NCBI GenBank assembly: GCA_021464415.1
Contig: CM038467.1
Coordinates: 67,523,159 to 67,587,158, forward strand
Length of the DNA stretch: 64,000 bases
Direction of reading: 5' to 3'
Source of the DNA: Lonicera japonica
Lineage: Eukaryota; Streptophyta; Magnoliopsida; Dipsacales; Caprifoliaceae
This document shows positions 1-12,900 of this stretch, one piece after another. Made by a program: the position numbers and the translations under genes. How positions within the stretch are numbered: the stretch's first letter is position 1; every line of letters begins with the position of its first letter. Below the pieces are notes generated by a model. It searched no databases. It was given only the letters and a program-made list of their open reading frames with translations, and was not told the DNA's origin.

Positions 1-2
1 AA

Positions 3-3000
3 TGTAATGACAATGGAGCTGATATATCACTTCATGCTATAATTGGTAGCCCTCCTTATCAAACCTTGGTGTTGCAGGCTCAAAGTAAAAAGGTACCTCT
101 CAATATCTTAGTAGATTCCGGAAGCTCACACAATTTTTTAGACCCAAAGGCAGCTAAACAGGTTGGGTGCAAGTTAATTTCCACCAGTAAACTGATGATC
201 ACCATAGCAGATGGCAGTCAAACCAGCAGCAATGCTCTTTGTCCTAACTTTGAATGGTCCATACAAGGGGAGACTTTTAACACTAGCATGAGAATTTTAC
301 CATTGGGTGGGTACAATATGATATTGGGAGTAGAATGGTTGAAGCAAATTGGTCCTGTTACCCTTGATCTGAACCAACTTACTTTGACTGTGAAGAAAGG
401 AGAAAGGCTGGTGACACTCCAAGGAGGAAAGGGCACAAGTGGAGAATTGCAGGTAATTGGTGGAGGTTCATTGTTCAATTTGTGTGCAAGCCAGGAATGT
501 AACTTTGTTGGGCAATTAACTTTTGTCAGCGGTGAAACACAAGAAAACCAACAACTACCAGATTGTATCAGTGAGTTACTGCAACAGAACCATCAACTAT
601 TTCAGGAACCAAAGGGGTTACCACCCTCCCGAGCACAAGATCATCACATTTCCCTTAAACCAGGAGCTGCACCCTTCTCTATAAGGCCGTATAGGTACCC
701 ACATGTGCAAATGAATGAGATTGAAAGCCTAGTAAAAGAGATGTTAGAAAATGGGATTATCAGGCCTTCATCTAGCCCCTTTGCTTCACCAGCCTTGCTT
801 GTTAAAAAGAAAGATGGGGGATGGAGATTATGCATTGATTATAGAGAGCTAAACGCATTGACCATTAAAAACAAGTTCCCCATACCGGTTATAGATGAGC
901 TACTGGATGAATTGAATGGAGCTACGGTGTTCTCTAAATTGGACCTGAGATCAGGTTACCATCAAATAAGAGTCAAGGAGGAAGATGTAGCCAAAACAGC
1001 TTTCCAAAGTCCAAACACACAAGGGTCACTATGAGTTCTTAGTGATGCCCTTTGGTCTTACTAATGCCCCGGCCTCATTTCAAGAATTGATGAACAGTGT
1101 GTTTAAGCCCCATTTAAGAAGATTCATTTTAGTCTTCTTCGATGATATTCTAATTTACAGTAAATCAATGGCAGAGCACTTGGAACATTTGAAGATTACA
1201 TTTAAAATCTTGCAGCACCATCAGTTGTATGTGAAGAGATCTAAGTGCAGCTTTGGGCAGACTAAATTAGAGTACTTGGGGCATATAATTTCCAAAAATG
1301 GGGTGGCAGTTGATGAGACTAAGGTGGAGTCAATGGTGAAATGGCCTCCACCTAAGAACCTCAAAGCATTAAGAGGCTTCCTAGGGCTCACTGGATATTA
1401 TAGGAAGTTTGTAAAAGGCTATGGTATCATTTCCAGGCCACTCACACAATTACTTAAGAAGAAGAATCAATTCACTTGGGGACCTGAAGCTGCAGCTGCA
1501 TTTGAAGCCTTGAAAAAGGCAGTCACTACCACTCCAGTACTGGCCTTACCAGATTTCTCCAAACCATTCATTCTGGAAACTGATGCATCAATGGAAGGTA
1601 TTGGAGCTGTGCTTATGCAAGAAAGGAGACCAATAGCCTATTTAAGCAAGACATTGCCTCACAGAAAGAGAGGGTTGTCCACATACGAAAAGGAGTTGTG
1701 GGCTTTGATATATGCTGTCAACAAGTGGAGGACTTATTTGTTTGGCCATCCATTCATCATCAAAACAGACCATCAGAGCTTGAAATACTTGCTTGAGCAA
1801 AGGATTACTTCTATGCTCCAACAGAAATGGTTAACTAAATTGATGGGAATGGATTACACAATTATTTACAAGAAAGGGGTGGAGAATAAGGTGGCTGATG
1901 CTCTTTCCAGGAGGGATAGTAATCAATCTGGTGAAAACCAATGTGCTGCACTAACGACCCTCCAATCTTCTTGGTTAACGGAAGTTCAACATAGTTGGGA
2001 GAATGATGAAACTGTGCAGAATCTCATAGTTAAGGTATTGGCAGGATCTACTGAAGTGGAGGGTTACACTTATTCGAATGACACGCTGAGATATAAAGGT
2101 CGGCTGTACATTGGCAACAATGGTGGGTTGAGAGCAAAAATATTACAAGAACTACATGATTCTGGCAGCGGTGGGCATTCAGGCCAAAGAGCCACATTAA
2201 AAAGAATTGAGCAGTTCTTTTATTGGCCTAACTTAGCAACGGATGTTATAAAAGCTGTTCGGGAATGTGACATTTGCCAAAGGAGTAAACATGAGCATGT
2301 TCTTTATCCGGGTCTATTACAACCTATTCCAGTACCCACTAAACCCTGGACTGATATATCCATGGATTTCATAGAAGGACTACCCTCTTCGGACCACAAA
2401 AACTCAATATTGGTGGTGGTGGATAGGTTCTCCAAGTATGCACACTTCATTGCTCTATCTCACCCTTTCACAGCTCAAGAAGTGGCTACTATATATTTTT
2501 CCCAGGTGCATAGGTTACATGGATTACCAGAAAGCATCATTAGTGACAGAGATCCCCTGTTCCTCTCTCACTTTTGGTCACAGCTGTTCAAACTATTGGG
2601 AACCAAACTGAATCACTCCACTGCCTATCACCCACAATCAGATGGGCAAACTGAAAGAATTAACCAGTGTTTAGAGACCTTTCTCAGATGCATGACCTCG
2701 GATAAACCTAGACAATGGGCTAAGTGGCTGGCTACTGCAGAATGGTGGTACAACACAACGTATCACACAGCTCTCCAACTCACTCCTTTTGAAGCCTTGT
2801 ACGGCTATCCTCCACCTCAATTAAGCATACCCCAAGTCAATGCTTCTACAGAACCAAATGTTAAGCAATTCATTCAAGAAAGGAAAACAGCCATCCAATG
2901 CATCAGGGGAAGATTACAAGAGGCTCAGCAGCGTATGAAATTCTATGCAGATAAAAACAGATCTGAGAGGTTCTTTGAGATTGGTGATTGGGTGTTTTTA

Positions 3001-3396
3001 AGATTGCAACCTTACAGACAAACTTCTCTCGCTATGAGAAGAGATTATAAACTCGCTCCTCGTTTTTATGGCCCATACAAGGTGCTTGAAAAAGTGGGCC
3101 AAGTGGCTTATCGGTTGCAATTACCACCAACCACTAGTATACACCCTGTCTTCCATGTCTCTATGCTCAAAAAGAAGTTGGGCCAACAAGTTCCACCGTC
3201 TATTGCTTTACCTCCTGTCAATTCACAAGGTCAATTCCTCGTAGAACCCATTGCTATCTTGGAAAGGAGAATGGTAAAGAGGCAAAACAGAGCTGTTCCT
3301 CAAGTTCTAATCCAATGGTTCAACATGTCACCAGAAGAAGCAACTTGGGAGGATTATGAGCAGATTCTTCACCAATTTCCTAATTTTGATCCTTGA
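3..3396 (+). pseudogene. pol: gypsy pol polyprotein, frameshifted in reverse transcriptase
   Basis: The reading frame is open from base 3 to 1034 and continues in another frame from about 1022 to 3396. The first part has the aspartic protease motif DSGSSHN and the N-terminal RT blocks around [12 protein letters not shown] and [11 protein letters not shown]. The second part begins with EFLVMPFGLTNAP, has the RT catalytic FFDD in VFFDDILIYS, an RNase H segment starting ETDAS, the integrase H-H-C-C finger (HDSGSGGHS ... CDICQ) and integrase D, D and E residues (SMDFIEG, SDRDPLF, GQTERIN). The end has a chromodomain-like stretch (VLIQWFN ... ATWEDYE). A small insertion or deletion near 1005-1025 separates the frames, so no full RT can be made. 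Everything downstream of it looks undamaged, which suggests recent decay. Confidence 0.92.
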
Positions 3397-3425
3397 GGAC
3401 AAGGATCATTCGAACTGGAGGGCAT

Positions 3426-3864
3426 TGTCAGGAATGGAGGTCGTGTTTCAGTTGCTAGATGACTATTAAGGCTCAGCTAAAGAAAAGGGAAATTTAATTG
3501 GAATAATTTCGAACGGAAGGAAGAAGATTACGGCACCGTTTTGGTAGGAGACAGCTGTTTATTTGTCGTTTACTGATTGTTACCCAGCAATTGTAATTTT
3601 CATATTTCCTTCTATTATTTTCATTTCAAATTTTCTTTTGTATTAATCCTATTGGTCCGGGTGTCAGCTGAGTGCTATATGAAGGGAGACGAAGGTGTAA
3701 TTCAGTTATGAAAAAGGAATATTTCTATCTTCTCTCTCTTTTTCTTCTCTCTAAGCATTTCTTCTTCTTCTTCTTCTCTGTACTTTCTCTCTATCTTCTC
3801 TATATTCTTCATATCTTATAAATTCATTAATTCATAATAATCAAGTAACAGTTGCTTCCTTACA
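3426..3864 (+). repeat. 3' LTR of the gypsy element
   Basis: It begins TGTCAGGAATGG directly after the purine-rich tract and ends TTACA, with TGT/ACA inverted ends. It carries a TATA-like stretch near 3673 and a CT-rich leader (3730-3800) typical of LTR transcripts. A slightly earlier end at TAACA (3850) is possible. The partner LTR is not in the window. Confidence 0.7.
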
Positions 3865-4195
3865 CTCAATTAGAAGGAACAAAGAATGCTTTGAACGGAA
3901 CATCGATTAGAGATCATCTCAAATCAATGAATTGAAACAAACAGGAAAAGATTTGTGATATTTGTTCATTCATAAATACGAAGAAATCAAAGTGAGTAAA
4001 TTTATCAAATTCAAATAAAAATCGACCTAGGTAAGTTTAAGAAAAGAGATAAACCTGATGCAGTCGCCATGTTTCCTGTATCGTAGATGCAACCCTAGAT
4101 AGGCAAAGAAAGTTGGTAACGAAGAATATGAACCCTAGAGAAAGATGAATCCTCAGGTCGATTGACGGTCGGTTATGGTGGTGCGCCGTGCACGG
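3865..4195 (-). pseudogene. captured gene 5' end, left inverted copy
   Basis: This stretch is the reverse complement of 5396-5727. Read on the minus strand it holds a leader with CTAGGGTT motifs, an ATG followed by codons for M-A-T-A-S, then a GTTTATCTC splice-donor-like sequence and intron-like AT-rich DNA. The gene of origin cannot be named from five codons. Keeping the intron points to DNA-level capture rather than reverse transcription. With its partner it flanks repeat X copy A, so a transcript across 3.9-5.7 kb would fold into a long hairpin. Confidence 0.6.
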
Positions 4196-4287
4196 AGGTT
4201 GTCGACCTCTATCCTCAAATTGCCCCCCTACTAGAAGTTCGATTATCATACGGGTTGTGCTATTGTTTGGCGGTGGCCCGTGTATAC

Positions 4288-5394
4288 AGCGGGTGAAATT
4301 GGTACAATACTATACTATGCTGATTATATTGAGTACCATATTAAAATTTTAGTACACTAAAATTTATTATCATTACCATATTAAACTTTTGATATACTGA
4401 ATTTTGGTATACTAAAATATCGGTATGGTACGGGTTGGTATGGTACATTACCAAAACATCAATCATATAAATAAAAAATATTTTTTTTAATTTAAATGAA
4501 TTTTTTGAATTTAATTGATTTACAAAATAATTGATTATTATTAATTAATGTAAAACATAGGCTAACTTAACTCAAATTTAAATTTAACTAAATTTTTATG
4601 AAAAAGAATTATACATGATTTGTTAATATTTACATCTTTACACTTTATTCCCTAAAAAAATAGACTAGATCACTAAACAGATAAGAATGTGTTATTATTA
4701 TGATGGCTCATATTTATCGTAATGCAAACCGATTACGTAAATTGAGCCATTATAATTCAAATGTATTAAATGAATTGGAACAGTTTTTGTAGAATTAAAA
4801 GGAGGATAAAAAACTTAGAACACCTGCAACTAAATAGAATTGTAGAATATATACATATATGCATATCTATAATTTATATATCTTAGTTTCACTCAACCAA
4901 CTGGGTTTCCAAATTCAGAATAAAACTTATGGTGCTCTAATTTAGTTTTTTTACTTAACATCATCTGTTGAGATTATAGACTGTCATTGCCTATTATGGA
5001 ATAAAATAAAACCAACATCTTCTCATCATCGATAGATATTATATATGTCAAAGTTCGAGTGCATACTCAATGAAACGACTTAAATGAACTGAACAATATT
5101 AAAATGAACTGACAAAATTTGTTTCAATATAATATTTATATGGAACGAGAATTGTTACTTGATTTAGAGCTGAAATGGGTCTAAAGAGAGAATGAGATTG
5201 TTGATAATCTGGACTATTCATCTAACTTCATCTATATCTAATTGTGAAATATTGATAATTTGGTATTTATTTAATATTTGGTATAATGGCACATTTGGTA
5301 TTGGTATGGTACGGTATACCAAACCGTACCAAAAAATCGGTACGGTACGGTACGTTATACCATCGGTAATGAATATGAATACCAGTGCCGTACC
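4288..5394 (-). repeat. GGTACC-rich repeat X, copy A
   Basis: Aligned by eye, it is the reverse complement of 8380-9464 and of 43935-44982. It is rich in GGTACGGTATGGTATACC-like words at both edges. The outer end (near 4290) resembles the TAGGGGTGG terminus of copies B and C; the inner end is truncated at about 5394, where the captured gene fragment begins. There is no credible reading frame. Confidence 0.75.
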
Positions 5395-5395
5395 A

Positions 5396-5727
5396 CCGTA
5401 CACGGCGCGCCACCATAATCGTCAATCGACCTGAGGATTCATCTTTCTCTAGGGTTCATACTCTTCATTACCAACTTTCTTTGCCTATCTAGGGTTTCTT
5501 TGCATCTACGATACAGGAAACATGGCGACTGCATCAGGTTTATCTCTTTTCTTTAACTTACCTAGTTCGATTTTTGTTTGAATTTGATAAATTTAATCAC
5601 TTTGATTTCTTCGTATTTATGAATGAACAAATATCACAAATCGTTTCCTTATTGTTTCAATTCATTGGTTTGAGTTGATCTCTAATCGATGTTCCGTTCA
5701 AAGCATTCTTTGTTCCTTCTAATTGAG
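5396..5727 (+). pseudogene. captured gene 5' end, right inverted copy
   Basis: This is the plus-strand partner of 3865-4195. The leader runs to an ATG at 5523 (ATGGCGACTGCATCAG), followed by a splice-donor-like GTTTATC and intron-like sequence. Only about 16 coding bases are present, so it cannot encode the parent protein. The two copies differ by scattered substitutions and small indels, so the inversion is not brand new. Confidence 0.6.
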
Positions 5728-5901
5728 GTTTTTATTTCGACAAAAAATTCTTTATTCGGAAACTTTTTTGTATTGGAAGATATTTTAGTTCTTGTTCCCT
5801 TACATTTTGGAAAGGTCCCGTTACACGGGCAATTCTTGTAATTTCTCTACTGTGTGACATTCCTAGACGGTTATGGATATAAGATTATTAAAATAATCTT
5901 A

Positions 5902-6047
5902 ATAATTATTTTATTAAATTTTACGAAAATGAAACTAATAAAATAAAACAAAACAAATCAAATAAACTAAATTAAATAATATTAAAAAAGATAACAAAAC
6001 TAATCAATTGATTGACTAAGATTTCGAAGGAGTGTTCATTCGCATAA
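5902..6047 (+). repeat. left inverted arm around unit Y
   Basis: It is the reverse complement of 7856-8006, almost base for base (for example TTTCGAAGGAGTGTTCATTCGCATAA against its complement). Arms of about 150 bp around a 1.8 kb core suggest a MULE-like or foldback element. I see no clear target duplication outside the arms. Confidence 0.75.
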
Positions 6048-8278
6048 TTAGTTGGGGGCACTGGCAGATTGTGACTTTTGTCCAATGCTTGGGTTTATAA
6101 ATATGCATGCACTAGTGTGGGTACCGTTATTTAATCTGAATAAATCGTCGTTATGGGAACCTTAAAATCCTATTGAATCGAGTTATTGAGAAGACCAACG
6201 CGCTCTCATTCTTTTCACCCAATATATGCACCATCACAAGGGTTTTTGTAGAAGGTTGAACTTTGCCATGGTGACTTGCTTGTTTTTGTCTTTGGGTTGA
6301 CCTGTTGTATAATGAACAATGAATTTGATGATGAATCAGTTTGGTTGTAGAGAGGTAAATGTATAGTTTTCCATAAATGAGGCCTGGTTTAATACGCTAC
6401 ATGCACAACATAAATGTTCAGCATCAAATATTGGTTTTGGTAGTTGAAATAAATTCAATATGTCGTGTATGTATGGTTCTTTCCATGTTCCTGCTCTCAA
6501 TATACTTTAGTTACATTAACTTAATCTTGGACAAGTAATAATCTCCATCTTCAGTGAATATTGTAGAAGTAAATACTTCTACGTATAATGTCTTCCATGT
6601 TACTCAAAAGAAGATAAAAGAAATGTGAAATTGGTGGCATTTTTATAGAAAAGCTTGGAATTTATGTACTTTTTCATCTTTTGGTAGTGTTTGTTTGCCT
6701 TATTTCTTGGCAATTCCAATTCGATGTGATTCCATGGTATTACTCTATTTTGTCCTTTCATATGTTGAGCATATTTAACTTTAACTTTTGCCACAAACCA
6801 TTTTTTTTCTGGAGGAAATGGTTTTTTAGGTCCACAGCAAACCCGAAAACAATTCATTATCTTTCGTGTCTTACCGGGTTCACCTGATAGTAACTTGAAC
6901 CCGATAAGGGTCCATCCAAAAATTTATAATTTTGTATCGATTTATGTCATGCTTGACTTTGCCGGATCAACTACTGATGACTTTCGATTCTTCTTCCTGT
7001 TGTAAACCTTACCTTCCTTTGATGACCAATCTCTTCTCGTTTTCCTGCTCACTATATTCTTCGCTACACAATCAACTGTTTGAAGTGTCTAGCTTCTTTT
7101 TTTATGTATCTGAGTCAGGCCTACGAGAGGTAAAATAGTCATTTCCTTTATTCACTTAACCAGGATAAACGATTTAAATTCATGGTGGGGTGCAAACTTA
7201 AAGGGGGGGAAAAGAGAGCTTAAAGTGCTAACTCAAATATCAACTATAAATATAGGGTGCAAAGTCAAAATTTCTCATTTATCACACTAAAGGGAACCAT
7301 GGATCATCAAGGGTGCGAATAAATGCATGCCCAACAATTCAAGAAAGGGCCTAAATCCAAGTAAATGGCTATTAAAGCCCATTTAACATATTAAAGCCGT
7401 AAGGAAATCCATATATCTATCTAATCTAGTAAATTATAAAAGAGCGGCAAGCTGTGCACATATAAGGAGGCAATTCGGCAGCACCTTCTGCCGAGCACTA
7501 TTCACCCTTCTCCTTTCTTTTCTTTTCTTTTATTTTTATTGAAGACTTGAAGATTTGAAGTTTGTTTTAATTCTTTAGATTAGTGCCAAGTAAGTTTATT
7601 TTAATTTTAGTATTTATTATTTATTTAATTTGTTATATGCTAGTGCAAATTTATGTTAAGGATATAATGAATATATTTAATTGATTTTTATTGTACGTGT
7701 TCATATTAATTGACTTTGCTTTAATGTTAAGGGCGAATATATGATGTATTTTGACTCATATATAGTGTGTTTTGGCTTTATACATAAGCTTGGTTGTGAA
7801 AACTTGATTGATTTAATTTTTTGCAAATAATAGAGTTGCGAGATAAGAATAGAATTTATGCGAATGAACACTCCTTCGAAATCTTAGTCAATCAATTCAT
7901 TAGTTTTGTTATCTTTTTTAATATTATTTAATTTAGTTTATTTGATTTGATTTGTTTTGTTTTATTTTATTAGTTTCATTTTCGTAAAATTTAATAAAAT
8001 AATTATAAAATATAATATATTGTTTAAGTTACTGTAGTATCTGACTTTTTTTGCGCGTTATATTATTAACTAATTTGAGTTACTTTAAGATCAACCTTTC
8101 TTGCACATTAGTGGTTTAAATAAAATAAAAATTTAATAATTCAAAAATGTTATAAGGATGTGTGGGACAAAAATAGGTGCATTTATCTGCCCCCGTTGTC
8201 AATCTATCTTTTGTCGGTTCCAAATCATACAAGGCTACGCACCCAAGTTAAGTCGGTTAACCCGATCACCTATACAAG
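6043..8278. repeat. duplicated unit Y, copy 1
   Basis: The stretch from CATAATTAGTTGGGGG onward recurs at 40934-43172 with very few differences; many 60-base lines are identical. It includes the right inverted arm (7856-8006). A promoter-like part lies at 7430-7560: a TATAAAAG-like word, then a CT-rich leader. I recognise no protein. An 85-residue open frame on the minus strand (6600-6857) is kept in both copies with two amino-acid differences, which recent duplication alone explains. Confidence 0.85.
7856..8006 (-). repeat. right inverted arm around unit Y
   Basis: It is the inverted partner of 5902-6047. The same arm is present in the second locus near 42750-42905, where the left arm is absent. 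Confidence 0.75.
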
Positions 8279-9464
8279 TAGAGGTGGGAAAAAATACCAT
8301 TTGTACCGTACCAATCCGTACCAAACCGAACCAATACCAAATTGTACCGAAAATTTGGTAATGGTACAATACCGAATTACTTTAGTACGGCACTGGTATT
8401 CATATTCATTACCGATGGTATACCGTACCGTACTGATTTTTTGGTACGGTATGGTATACCGTACCATACCAATACCAAATGTGCCATTATACCAAATATT
8501 AAATAAATACCAAATTACCAATATTTCACAATTAGATATAGATGAAGTTAGATGAAGTTAGATGAATAGTCCAGATTATCAACAATCTCATTCTCTCTTT
8601 AGACCCATTTCAGCTCTAAATCAAGTAACAATTCTCGTTCCATATAAATATTCTATTGAAACAAATTTTGTCAGTTCATTTAAGTCGTTTCATTGAGTAT
8701 GCACTCGAACTTTGACATATATAATATCTATCGATGATGAGAAGATGTTGGTTTTATTTTATTCCACAATAGGCAATGACAGTCTATAATCTCAACAGAT
8801 GATGTCAAGTAAAAAAATAAATTAGAGCACCATAAGTTTTATTCTGAATTTGGAAACCCAGTTGGTTGAGTGAAACTAAGATATATAAATTATAGATATG
8901 CATATATATATATATATATTCTGCAATTCTATTTAGTTGTAGGTGTTCTAAGTTTTTCATCATCCTTTTAATTCTACAAAAACTGTTCCAATTCATTTAA
9001 TACATTTGAATTATAATGGCTCAATTTACGTAATCAGTTTGCATTACGATAAATATGAGCCATCATAATAATAACACATTCTTATCTGTTTAGTGATCTA
9101 GTCTATTTTTTTAGGGAATAAAGTGTAAAGATGTAAATATTAACAAATCATGTATAATTCTTTTTCATAAAAATTTAGTTAAATTTAGATTTGAGTTAAG
9201 TTAGCCTATGTTTTACATTAATTAATAATAATCAATTATTTTGTAAATCAATTAAATTCAAAAAATTCATTTAAATTAAAAAAAAATATTTTTTATTTAC
9301 ATAATTGATTTTTTGGTAATGTACCATACCAACCCGTACCATACCGATATTTTGGTATACCAAAAGTTTAGTATGATAATGGTAATAAATTTTGGTGTAC
9401 CAAAATTTCAATATCGTACTCGATATAATCGATATGGTACAGTATTGTACCAAATCCACCCCTA
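8279..9464 (+). mobile_element. GGTACC-rich repeat X, copy B (hAT-like MITE)
   Basis: It starts TAGAGGTGGG and ends CCACCCCTA, giving imperfect TAG(A/G)GGTGG inverted ends as in many hAT MITEs. Both edges carry dense GGTACC/GGTATACC words, like subterminal transposase-binding repeats. It has no coding capacity. The right flank differs from copy C exactly at CCACCCCTA, so this is a real terminus. No matching 8 bp target duplication is seen. Copy B gives the empty site for the hAT insertion in copy C. Confidence 0.7.
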
Positions 9465-9957
9465 GCCAGCGATAAGTTTATGATAAATGCCCCTTTTTTT
9501 GTTGAGATTGTTCCTTCTAAGCAAATGAAAACTATTTATTTAGGATAACAAATCGAAATGTAAAACGAAAAAAGAAAATTTGAACTTCTAAATTAATGAA
9601 CAGATGCCACCTGTCATTCAACAAATAGGTAAATCTCTTTTGCTTCCGCATACAACCACAGTTTTTACAGCAAAATTTTGGCAAAGTGATATATATGCAT
9701 ATATATACCAAGCACCTCAATTGTGTATGCTGCGAGAGCAGAACAATAACTGCTTCCACTATCACCAAAAGTCACACCTACCTAAGATTAAGAACCACAC
9801 CATTTTAACATAATTTGGAACCATTACGAGGTGAGAAGGTACAAACATGACAGAGAAGCCTCATTATCAATCAACATCATTCCAAAAACATCTTAAGCTT
9901 TCTCATCCATAAAGGGAAAGTGATTCAGACACCCTTGCATACCATAGTTTACATGTA
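9465..9957. other. short intergenic stretch and Y14 3' end
   Basis: It is AT-rich, with no gene seen. The part next to 9958 is probably the 3' untranslated region of Y14 on the minus strand. Confidence 0.5.
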
Positions 9958-12900
9958 TCAAAACCTTCTCCTGGGACTCCGTGAACGATGCCCACGTGGC
10001 GATCTGCAAATATAAACACAAATACAGACACGTACAAATTATGTCACCGAGGCTCGAGACCACCTGGGATAACAGGATTGTGAGCTAATAAAGTTGTCAC
10101 TACAGGGCAGCTTACAAGTTATCTGTAAATTTTTCATTAAGTACTTGTTTGGTTCAAGTTTTTGCATTTCCTACAATCCAAAATGGTAATTTCACATGCA
10201 AAATTTGAGCTTTATCATGTATTGACTCAAAATCTAGACATGAATTGTAAGACCCCAGATGTGAACTTACCAATTTAAAATTCCTGGAAAAAAACAAAAA
10301 CTTGAACCAAACAAGCACCAAGTGTCAACCCTTAAGTTACTAATACTGCTCTTCTTGCCTCTTTTATTAATGTCCACCAATGATGCTACTACTGTTCACT
10401 GATATAGCAGGTTTCCCCACCCAAATTCAGTTACATGTTATCAATTGATAACTGCAAAAAGATTTACATAAACACATACCTCCTCCTGGTATTCCTCCTT
10501 CTGAAGGGACCTTTGCTGAATGCCCAATCAACACTGATAATTTGTGTGAGCAGTTCAGCACCATCCATTACAGATATAGCTTTCTCTGCTTCTTCAAAGT
10601 GCTCATATTCAATCAGTGCATACCCCTGTCAATCAATATTTCATGCTAGAAAATTCAGAGCAACACCCACTAGGTATGACAAAAAGTACCCAAAAAATAC
10701 AGATACCCATTTACAGTCATCAACATATTATGCAAATCCAAAATTTAAAAAAATCACTGATGCATTAAACCAAGTAGCAAGTTTTTCTAAATATGCATGT
10801 TCCAAAGGCGCCAAACTCTAAAAAAATTAGCTTGAATATGACACTTCTGCCCTTGTTGTTTTGGCTTCTGGTATTTCAAATAATTAGGTATAACGTGTGC
10901 CTACTGCCTATGGCACTATACAAGTATATAGAGAATTATTCGTGCCTACGACACTTCAAATTACAAATGACCCATGTCAAAGGGACTAATCAAGTTAATA
11001 GAGAATTACACTTGAATAGAGAATTACAACAGGCATAAGCAATATCCATCCTTAAATAGGTAAGTTTTAATTAACTATGGATATATGCATATATATATAT
11101 ATATCTAGTCCCTCTATATATAGTCCTTTTGTTTTTTATTCATACTAGTTGAAAGCACGTGCGTTCCTTTTTGCGAGAAAAATTTCACCCCAAACAAACC
11201 GAGCCCTAAAGTGAAAATCCAAGCAATAATTATTTCCATTGTGGCAACCATTTGAATGCGACAATGGTTTCTTCAAGGAATCAGGAGGATGCTGGAGAGG
11301 TATAAACTCAGAAGCAAACAATCACTGACGCGAAAATTTGATCTAATAAGTTATGTTTTCACATACTACTGGTGAAACGTCAAGGGGACTGGAAGGTGTA
11401 CTTTTTGTGGCCAAAAGACATAAAGAATATATCACAGTCTGAGTGTTTGGTATAGCTGTATAGGAGACAAAATACGGAAGACACCAATATCCCAATTCAT
11501 TCTTACAAAACTACCTCCTTCCAATTCAAGATAATACATGACTAAGTAATCATCTTATGGTGCTCAAAAAGTCAAAAGAGATGCCAGATAGTTAATCTTC
11601 CTCATATCCTCCCCCCCCCCCTTTTTTCTCTCTCAAACACTACTTTCTAACCAAGCCTCCACAAAAACTAGGGTGCCCATGTTAACAGAGAACTTTAGCA
11701 TTGTGCTAATGGTTTAAGAGGATATGGAGATGCATAATACTTGGAGGACCCAAACTTTGTACATGAAACCAATCATCTTTCCACATAGAAAATGTAATCC
11801 CATCATTACATTAGCTTTATCTATAGTAAATATTAAACGCGAGGGCCACTTTTGGTTTGCACTTCAAATTACAAAATTACCCTTCATTGACTTGAAATAT
11901 ATTTATTACTTGCAATGGGATTCAAACCCATGACCTCCAACATTTACACAAGTAACTTATCCACTCAAGCAAACACCGTCACATTGCTTTGAAATTTACT
12001 TTATTAGCAAGAACAATGGTGCATAACATACACGCATATGGTGTGCTCCGGGTGCTAGTATCACAATAAGCTCCATTGTTTGGTATTCTCTCTTTTTTTT
12101 TTCATGTTAATATGTTTAAGCTATCTTTTTAATGTATTTGTGACTACTCTTATGATTCCTAATTGCAAAAGTATTCAAGACAAATACAATGATCTGACAA
12201 CAATGCTAATAAGGGCTAAATTTAAAATATGGCAAGATGATGAGGTTTAAGTTGCTAAACTAATCTATCTAGGGCATTAATATAAGCAGTGTCCCAAACC
12301 TAAGAACAAAATAACAAGATTTCTCAATCATTTATTAAGGTAACACCTGATGGACAAGGCTCCCACACATAGAAGGGCCTAAGAATTGATATGATAATCT
12401 ATGGGCATTCCAAGACCACTTGAATAAAGAAATATCCACTTGAACAAGGATCTAAATTGGTGTAAAAAGTAACTAGCACGATCATCTTTATGTGGTCGTT
12501 AGTCTTTCAAATCATGCTTGACCACTCAGTTACAGTCAGATGAATACAAAAAGGCATATATACATTTGATTGAAAAAAAGGATAAAAATACTATGAGATT
12601 GGTGCCCAAGTTGGAGGCATCGGTATAACTAATGATGCAGAGCAAGTAGTAGCCTATATAAGAGACATTGAACATTCCAAGAAAACTGGATTTGGTCTAT
12701 ATTAAATCAGATACTTGCAGCAACCTATCCTCTAGTTAGGTTTTTTTTTTTTTCTTTTACTTCCTATTTTAGTATGCCATGCGACGTTTAAAACTTTAAA
12801 TTATCTTTTTGTATTACGGGCTAAAATTGTATCTTTTTTAGGGCACCTTCTTGTAGCCTAAGGGTTGTTCCAAGTTGTTTTCAGCAATTTTTTTGGAGAT

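Larger units (their letters stand above)
1..3864 (+). mobile_element. Ty3/gypsy chromovirus LTR retrotransposon, 3' part
   Basis: The element enters from the left edge and runs through protease, reverse transcriptase, RNase H, integrase and a C-terminal chromodomain-like segment into a 3' LTR. The order RT-RNaseH-INT is that of Ty3/gypsy, and the chromodomain points to the chromovirus branch. The polypurine tract (around 3416-3424) is followed by an LTR starting TGTCAGG at 3426 and ending TTACA near 3864. The 5' LTR and gag lie outside the window, so the target duplication cannot be checked. One frameshift in RT makes this copy defective as sequenced. Confidence 0.93.
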
